Positions 32,639-36,546 of a stretch of 36,546 nucleotides of DNA are shown in pieces (the first letter of the stretch is position 1; every line of letters starts with the position of its first letter). The DNA is taken from positions 51,561-88,106 of the forward strand of contig PLLA01000063.1 in the NCBI GenBank assembly GCA_003140835.1, in the 5' to 3' direction. The notes beneath the pieces were generated by a model. The model ran no database searches. It saw nothing but the letters and a program-made list of their open reading frames with translations, and was not told the origin of the DNA. A program made the translations under genes and the position numbers. This stretch comes from Candidatus Tumulicola scandinaviensis (GTDB lineage Bacteria; Vulcanimicrobiota; Vulcanimicrobiia; Vulcanimicrobiales; Vulcanimicrobiaceae).

Positions 32639-32741
32639 AGGAAGCTCTGATTTATTCCAAATCTAGGAAGCGAAAGCCGAAGTTTACTACGGTAAACGAG
32701 GCCCGAGCTGACGACGAGTTGGGATAAATCAGAGCTTCCTT
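32638..32741. repeat. 104-nt structured palindromic repeat, copy B
   Basis: Arms 32638-32663 and 32716-32741 are complementary at 24 of 26 positions, with the first 18 perfect (AAGGAAGCTCTGATTTAT). AGC at 32669-32671 pairs with GCT at 32707-32709. A terminal hairpin GTTTAC-TACG-GTAAAC lies at 32682-32697. It fills the whole gap between the M16-like stop and the glycosyltransferase TTG start. It aligns without gaps to copy A. Confidence 0.88.
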
Positions 32742-34086
32742 AGTTTCGAGGGTTTTCGTCGCGCGGTAACACCAGCGCGATCGTCGGATTTCCGAGATAG
32801 GCGCGCGCCACACGCTGCACGTCCTCCGGCGTCGTCGCGCCAATCGCGCGCAGTGCCCGGCCGAGGAAGTCGGGCGAGGAGCTGCCTTGGGCGAATACTG
32901 CGGCAAGCCAAGCCCGCGTCTCCAGCGTCGTCGCACCGGTCGCGAAATCGCCCGCAGCCTCGGCTTTGAACTCGTCGATGGAACCCTGCAAGCGCGTTGC
33001 GGCCAAAACGTTGACGATCGAAAGCGCGGTTGCAAACGCGCGGGTCGGATTGCCGATGCCCCCGTTGACGTACAACACGAGATGCGCGGGTGCGCGGTCG
33101 TACGAGTAGTCGGCGCCGACCGCCCGGGAGGCAAACGTCGGCGACACCACACCGGGGACTTGCGCGATCTCCGCCAGGGTGCGCCGTACGAAGGCCGCCA
33201 GCACGAGCATCGGGCCGAAATCGCGGCTGTCGACGCCGGGCGCCGGATACTGCGCGATGAGCCACGGCGATGCGACGTCGCGGTGCGCCACGATCTCCCG
33301 CGAAATGCCGTGTAAGGCCGGCACGCGAACGCTCACGAGGGTGGTGGTGCCTTCCGGCAACGCGCCGGCCAGCGATGAGAGCGCCGTCGCGTCGAGCGAC
33401 TCGAGCCGGCCGGCGGCACTAACGAACGCGCCGCCCCGGCGATAGTACGTGTGGTAGAAGGCGGCTACGTCGGAGGGCACCAACTGCGCTAGCGACGCCG
33501 TCGTTCCTAGCGACGGAAGGCCCGCGTTGGCTTCGGTCGACGAGGCTTGGTTGAGCATATCGAGCCCGACCTGCAGCGCGTACTGCGAATACTGCTGCGA
33601 CTGCGCGAGCTGGCGCATCAGCGAGGAGCGCGCGTCCCGCACGGTGGCTGCGCTAAAGTCGGGCGCGCTCAGCGCCTGGCGGACGAGCGACACGGCCGCC
33701 GGTGCGTCGGCTGCCAGTGCTTCAACGTAAAAGCGAACGTCGCTCGGATCCACAACGAAGCGCACCGAACCGCCGTTGGCCGCAACCGCCTGCTCCAAAG
33801 GCATCGTCGACGGTTGAACCTTCGACGGCACCGTTACCGGCGTGCGCAAGATCGTTTGCGCGACTAGCGCGGCCAAGCCGTTTTGCTTCATGGTTTGCCG
33901 ATCGAGCCCGGCGCGAATCACGATGGCGATGCCGACCAGCGACGAACGCGGGTCGGACTGTCGCACGATGGTCGTCGTGCTGACAGTCTCGACGACCGGC
34001 GCCGGGAGGTCGTCGCTCGCCCGCGCGGCCGGCGCGGCAGCTGCCAGCGCGATCGACATTGCCGCTAAGACGGCGTGCATCCTCAC
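32740..34086 (-). CDS. Secreted M16-like protein lacking the HXXEH zinc site (second)
   Basis: The gene encodes 448 residues. A signal peptide (RMHAVLAAMSIALAAAAPAA, cleavage near ARA) precedes an M16B-type fold. Where an active M16 has GLAHFLEH, this protein has GLAALVAQT. The following AVAANGGSVRFVVDPSDVRF, YVEAL matches the conserved strand after the active site. The C-terminal half (SPWLIAQYPAPGVDSRDFGP, then VSPTFASRAVGADYSYDRAP) matches the second M16 domain. No zinc-binding HXXEH or downstream glutamate is visible, so it is probably non-catalytic. It overlaps the upstream M16-like gene by 4 bp (ATGA) and is followed by palindrome copy B. Confidence 0.85.
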   Translation of the reverse strand: MRMHAVLAAMSIALAAAAPAARASDDLPAPVVETVSTTTIVRQSDPRSSLVGIAIVIRAGLDRQTMKQNGLAALVAQTILRTPVTVPSKVQPSTMPLEQAVAANGGSVRFVVDPSDVRFYVEALAADAPAAVSLVRQALSAPDFSAATVRDARSSLMRQLAQSQQYSQYALQVGLDMLNQASSTEANAGLPSLGTTASLAQLVPSDVAAFYHTYYRRGGAFVSAAGRLESLDATALSSLAGALPEGTTTLVSVRVPALHGISREIVAHRDVASPWLIAQYPAPGVDSRDFGPMLVLAAFVRRTLAEIAQVPGVVSPTFASRAVGADYSYDRAPAHLVLYVNGGIGNPTRAFATALSIVNVLAATRLQGSIDEFKAEAAGDFATGATTLETRAWLAAVFAQGSSSPDFLGRALRAIGATTPEDVQRVARAYLGNPTIALVLPRDENPRN

Positions 34087-35384
34087 GAAGGCGATCCTTT
34101 CGGAGCGACGGTGATGAGATTCACCGTTACGGGAGAGCCGAGGTACCTGCGGACGACGTCGGAGACGTATTGCGGGTCGAGCGCACGCGCGTTGCGTTCG
34201 TATTCGCCGCCGGCATCGCCGGGGGCGTAGCCCTCGCTGCCTTCGACGGCATACCAGCCAAGATTATCGGCTTGTTCTTGCGGCGTCTGCGTGTCGGAAG
34301 CGATGTGATACAGAAATGCCTCGCGCGCGGCCCCAAACGTCTGTGCGTCCAGCGGACTCTCCATTTTTGCGAGTTGCTCCAGCACCTGTTGCTTGGCCGT
34401 CTTCTGATCGGTGCCGCCGATCGTCACCAGCATCACGCCCGGGTTGTGCAACGTAATGAACTGGCCTACGACGAAAGCATCGTGCGCGCCAATCGAGCGG
34501 GAAACGACGCCGGTGTCGTCGCGAAAAAGATAGTCCGCTACGAAGTCGAGCGCGGTAGCCGCCTTCTCGTCTGAAATCGGCGGCCCCACCCAGGCGAGGC
34601 CGACCCCGGGAACCGAGCCGGAGGCGGTCGTTGTGCCGGTGGCGCCGGCGAGGATCGAATCGAATGGGGCGTCCATCGATGTCTCGGCGCTTCCATCGGT
34701 AACGGCGCTGAGCGACGATGCATCGACGTTGCCGGCCAAGGTGAGGACGGCGTTCGTCGACCGGAAAGCGCGCTTAGCGAACGGTCCGACGTTCTCGGGC
34801 GCGATACGCGCGATTTCCGCGACCGAGTCGGGCAACGGCGAATAGTGTGCCGGCCCGCTCGAAAAGATCTGTTTGAACAGCAAATCGTGCAGCGTGAGGT
34901 CGACGGAATAGCGCTGCTGGACGGCGAGCACGGCGGCGTCGCGTTGCGCCATTTTCACCGACGACGCATCGATCGCCGGAGCGAAGTACGCCGCCGTCAT
35001 GGCGGCCACGACGCGGCGCGCGGCCGTCGACGGAACCACGACGCCGATCCCGACGATGTCGGGATAGACGTTGATGTTCAGCTCGCCGCCCAAGCTGCGC
35101 ACCACCTGGACCAACGATTTTCCGCTCGCCAACGGCGAGACTGCGGCCGCCGTCGCGGCTAGGCGCGAAATCCCGGGAGCGGCGTCGTCGTATCCGGCGC
35201 CGGGTGCGCGAAACCAGAGCCCGAGCGCCGCGGCACCAACCGTCGGGTTCGGGTCGAGCACGTAGGATCCGCCGCGCGGCAGCAAACCCTTTTGCTGCAT
35301 CGATTCGGTCGCGCCGCACGGCGCCGCGAAAAACGCCGATGCACCGAGGAGCATCGCGACGGCGAAGGTGGTGCCGAGCTTCAT
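34083..35384 (-). CDS. Secreted M16-like protein lacking the HXXEH zinc site (first)
   Basis: The gene encodes 433 residues with a signal peptide ([20 protein letters not shown]). The M16 pattern is clear from LGLWFRAPGAGYDDAAPGIS through VVRSLGGELNINVYPDIVGI, GVVVPS. The active-site position that should read GLAHFLEH reads GISRLAAT. The C-terminal domain has PGVGLAWVGPPISDEKAATA, then RSIGAHDAFVVGQFITLHNP and QEQADNLGWYAVEG. M16 proteins often act as pairs in which one partner is inactive; here both partners look inactive. A zinc-independent binding or chaperone role in the periplasm is possible. It overlaps ftsH and the second M16-like gene by 4 bp each. Confidence 0.85.
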   Translation of the reverse strand: MKLGTTFAVAMLLGASAFFAAPCGATESMQQKGLLPRGGSYVLDPNPTVGAAALGLWFRAPGAGYDDAAPGISRLAATAAAVSPLASGKSLVQVVRSLGGELNINVYPDIVGIGVVVPSTAARRVVAAMTAAYFAPAIDASSVKMAQRDAAVLAVQQRYSVDLTLHDLLFKQIFSSGPAHYSPLPDSVAEIARIAPENVGPFAKRAFRSTNAVLTLAGNVDASSLSAVTDGSAETSMDAPFDSILAGATGTTTASGSVPGVGLAWVGPPISDEKAATALDFVADYLFRDDTGVVSRSIGAHDAFVVGQFITLHNPGVMLVTIGGTDQKTAKQQVLEQLAKMESPLDAQTFGAAREAFLYHIASDTQTPQEQADNLGWYAVEGSEGYAPGDAGGEYERNARALDPQYVSDVVRRYLGSPVTVNLITVAPKGSPS

Positions 35385-36546
35385 GCCGGTTCCGGTGAAA
35401 TCTTTGGCGGCAGCCGCGAGGGTTTTTCCGGGGCGCGCTTCGGTTCTTCTACCGGCGACCGTTCGCTTTCGGTTTCGGTCGACGCCGCCGTGTCGAGAAC
35501 GGCGCGGTCGTACGGCTTCCCTTCGAGAATGGCGATGACTTCTTCCGCGTCGACGGTCTCGTTTTCGAGCAACGAGGCCACCATGCGCTCGACTTTCTCC
35601 CAGTTGTTCTTGAGGATTTCTTTCCCATTTTCGTACGACGATTCGATGATCTTGCGCACTTGCGCGTCGATCTTGCTGGCGATTTCCTCGGAATAGTTGC
35701 GCTCGTCGCCGAAATCCCGTCCCAGAAACACCTGATGCGCTCCGCGGCCATACTGAATCGGACCCAGCTCGCTCATGCCGTATTGGGTCACCATCCGCCG
35801 CGCCAGCTCCGTTGCCTTTTCGAAATCGTTGCTCGCACCGGTGGTGACGTCGCCGAACTTAATCTCCTCGGACAGCCGTCCGCCGAGCGCCATCGTGATT
35901 TGGGCGATCAGTTCCTCGCGGGTGACTTGATACCGGTCGTCTTCGGGCAGCGACCACGTGAGGCCGAGCGCCATCCCGCGCGGGATGATCGTCACCTTGT
36001 GAATCGGATCGGACTTATCGAGCATGCCGCCGAGAATCGCATGTCCGGACTCGTGGTAGGCAGCGATGTTTTTCGCTTTTGCCGACATAACGACCGACTT
36101 GCGCTCGGGACCGACCATGACACGATCGATCGCCTCGTCACAGTCGATCATCTCGATCAGGTTCTTATTGCGGCGCGCTGCCAGCAACGCCGCTTCGTTG
36201 AGCAAGTTCTCCAAGTCCGCACCGGAGAATCCGGGCGTGCGCTTGGCCAGCGTCTGCAGCGAGACTTCCTTGCCGAGCGGCTTGTTGCGCGCGTGCACTT
36301 CGAGAATCTTCTCGCGCCCTTTGAAATCGGCGCGATCGACGACGACTTGGCGGTCGAAGCGGCCGGGGCGCAGCAAGGCCGGATCGAGCACGTCGGCCCG
36401 GTTGGTGGCCGCAATTAGAATGACGCCGGTATTCTGGTCGAAACCGTCCATCTCGACGAGCAGTTGGTTCAGCGTCTGCTCGCGTTCGTCGTGTCCGCCG
36501 CCCAAGCCGGCGCCGCGCTGGCGTCCGACCGCGTCGATTTCGTCGA
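35381..36546 (-). CDS. ftsH: ATP-dependent zinc metalloprotease FtsH, 5' part cut by right edge
   Basis: About 388 codons are present, from within the AAA+ module to the stop; the N-terminal membrane part and Walker A are outside the window. Visible are [20 protein letters not shown] (Walker B region), then [11 protein letters not shown] and [29 protein letters not shown] (second region of homology with the arginine finger). [20 protein letters not shown] follows. The protease domain has [13 protein letters not shown] (HEXXH) and [20 protein letters not shown]. The C-terminal about 40 residues are a low-complexity acidic/Pro-rich tail ([20 protein letters not shown]). FtsH degrades misfolded membrane proteins at the inner membrane. 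It is the first gene of a run through the M16-like pair and the glycosyltransferases. Confidence 0.96.
   Translation of the reverse strand, partial: DEIDAVGRQRGAGLGGGHDEREQTLNQLLVEMDGFDQNTGVILIAATNRADVLDPALLRPGRFDRQVVVDRADFKGREKILEVHARNKPLGKEVSLQTLAKRTPGFSGADLENLLNEAALLAARRNKNLIEMIDCDEAIDRVMVGPERKSVVMSAKAKNIAAYHESGHAILGGMLDKSDPIHKVTIIPRGMALGLTWSLPEDDRYQVTREELIAQITMALGGRLSEEIKFGDVTTGASNDFEKATELARRMVTQYGMSELGPIQYGRGAHQVFLGRDFGDERNYSEEIASKIDAQVRKIIESSYENGKEILKNNWEKVERMVASLLENETVDAEEVIAILEGKPYDRAVLDTAASTETESERSPVEEPKRAPEKPSRLPPKISPEPA

Noticed and set aside
35381..36505. FtsH starting at 36505
   Set aside because: That codon is TTG inside the conserved AAA+ module; the frame continues to the window edge with [11 protein letters not shown], so the gene is truncated by the window, not by a start.
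1..36546. Search for CRISPR arrays, tRNA/rRNA genes, insertion sequences, phage or toxin-antitoxin genes
   Set aside because: No direct-repeat arrays, transposase, integrase or cloverleaf-type sequences were recognised by eye; only the 104-nt palindrome recurs.

Overview
This is a dense, high-GC bacterial chromosome segment of housekeeping genes. It carries no phage, IS, CRISPR, tRNA or rRNA gene that I can recognise. The envelope genes point to a diderm: an ExbB/ExbD/TonB energy-transduction cluster, a GT9 heptosyltransferase-like protein and periplasmic M16-like proteins. Several features are Terrabacteria-like: a YabE/RpfB-type G5-3D protein next to ksgA, the tlyA-nadK-recN order, and a TlyA-type methyltransferase. 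A deep-branching diderm lineage of the Eremiobacterota/Vulcanimicrobiota (WPS-2) type would fit, but that placement is inference from gene content only. GTG starts and 4-bp ATGA/GTGA stop-start overlaps are very common.

Left edge (1-1956): a partial minus-strand protein with one membrane anchor and a Pro/Gln-rich stalk is divergent from pyk (pyruvate kinase, plus strand).

Positions 1984-23825 are an almost gap-free minus-strand run, transcribed right to left. It starts with rho (its own sigma70-type promoter lies at 24002-24030), then rluB-like pseudouridine synthase, DAHP synthase, a secreted TonB-domain/TPR protein, exbB, exbD, exbD, tonB, a 104-nt palindromic element, and a second tonB-like gene. 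It continues with uppP, a 64-residue membrane protein, moaC, mog, folC, folP, folB, folK, accB-like, accC, nusB, a class A PBP, xseA, xseB, tlyA, nadK and recN. The block therefore joins cofactor synthesis (folate, molybdenum cofactor), fatty-acid initiation, murein synthesis and lipid-carrier recycling, and RNA/DNA maintenance.

Positions 24044-26252 (minus) hold a GT4 glycosyltransferase, a degenerate RNase H-like protein and 3-methyladenine DNA glycosylase. Positions 26308-29170 (plus) hold a promoter, a long structured leader (possible c-di-AMP riboswitch), a G5/3D cell-wall protein, rsmA/ksgA and a CPBP-family intramembrane protease. Positions 29171-36546 (minus) hold, in transcription order, ftsH (cut by the right edge), two tandem M16-like proteins, a second copy of the 104-nt element, a GT4 glycosyltransferase, a DUF2079-like polytopic protein and a GT9-like glycosyltransferase.

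The points I find most interesting are these. (i) The BCCP-like protein directly upstream of accC has lost the biotinyl-lysine: EAMKM reads EALGI. (ii) A 104-nt imperfect palindrome occurs twice with no indels and with about nine compensatory base-pair changes between copies. (iii) Both tandem M16 proteins next to ftsH lack the HXXEH zinc site. (iv) accC appears to start with ATC, and the rluB-like gene has no ATG/GTG/TTG where its conserved N-terminus begins. (v) A TonB-type C-terminal domain is fused to TPRs in a secreted protein at the head of the Exb cluster.
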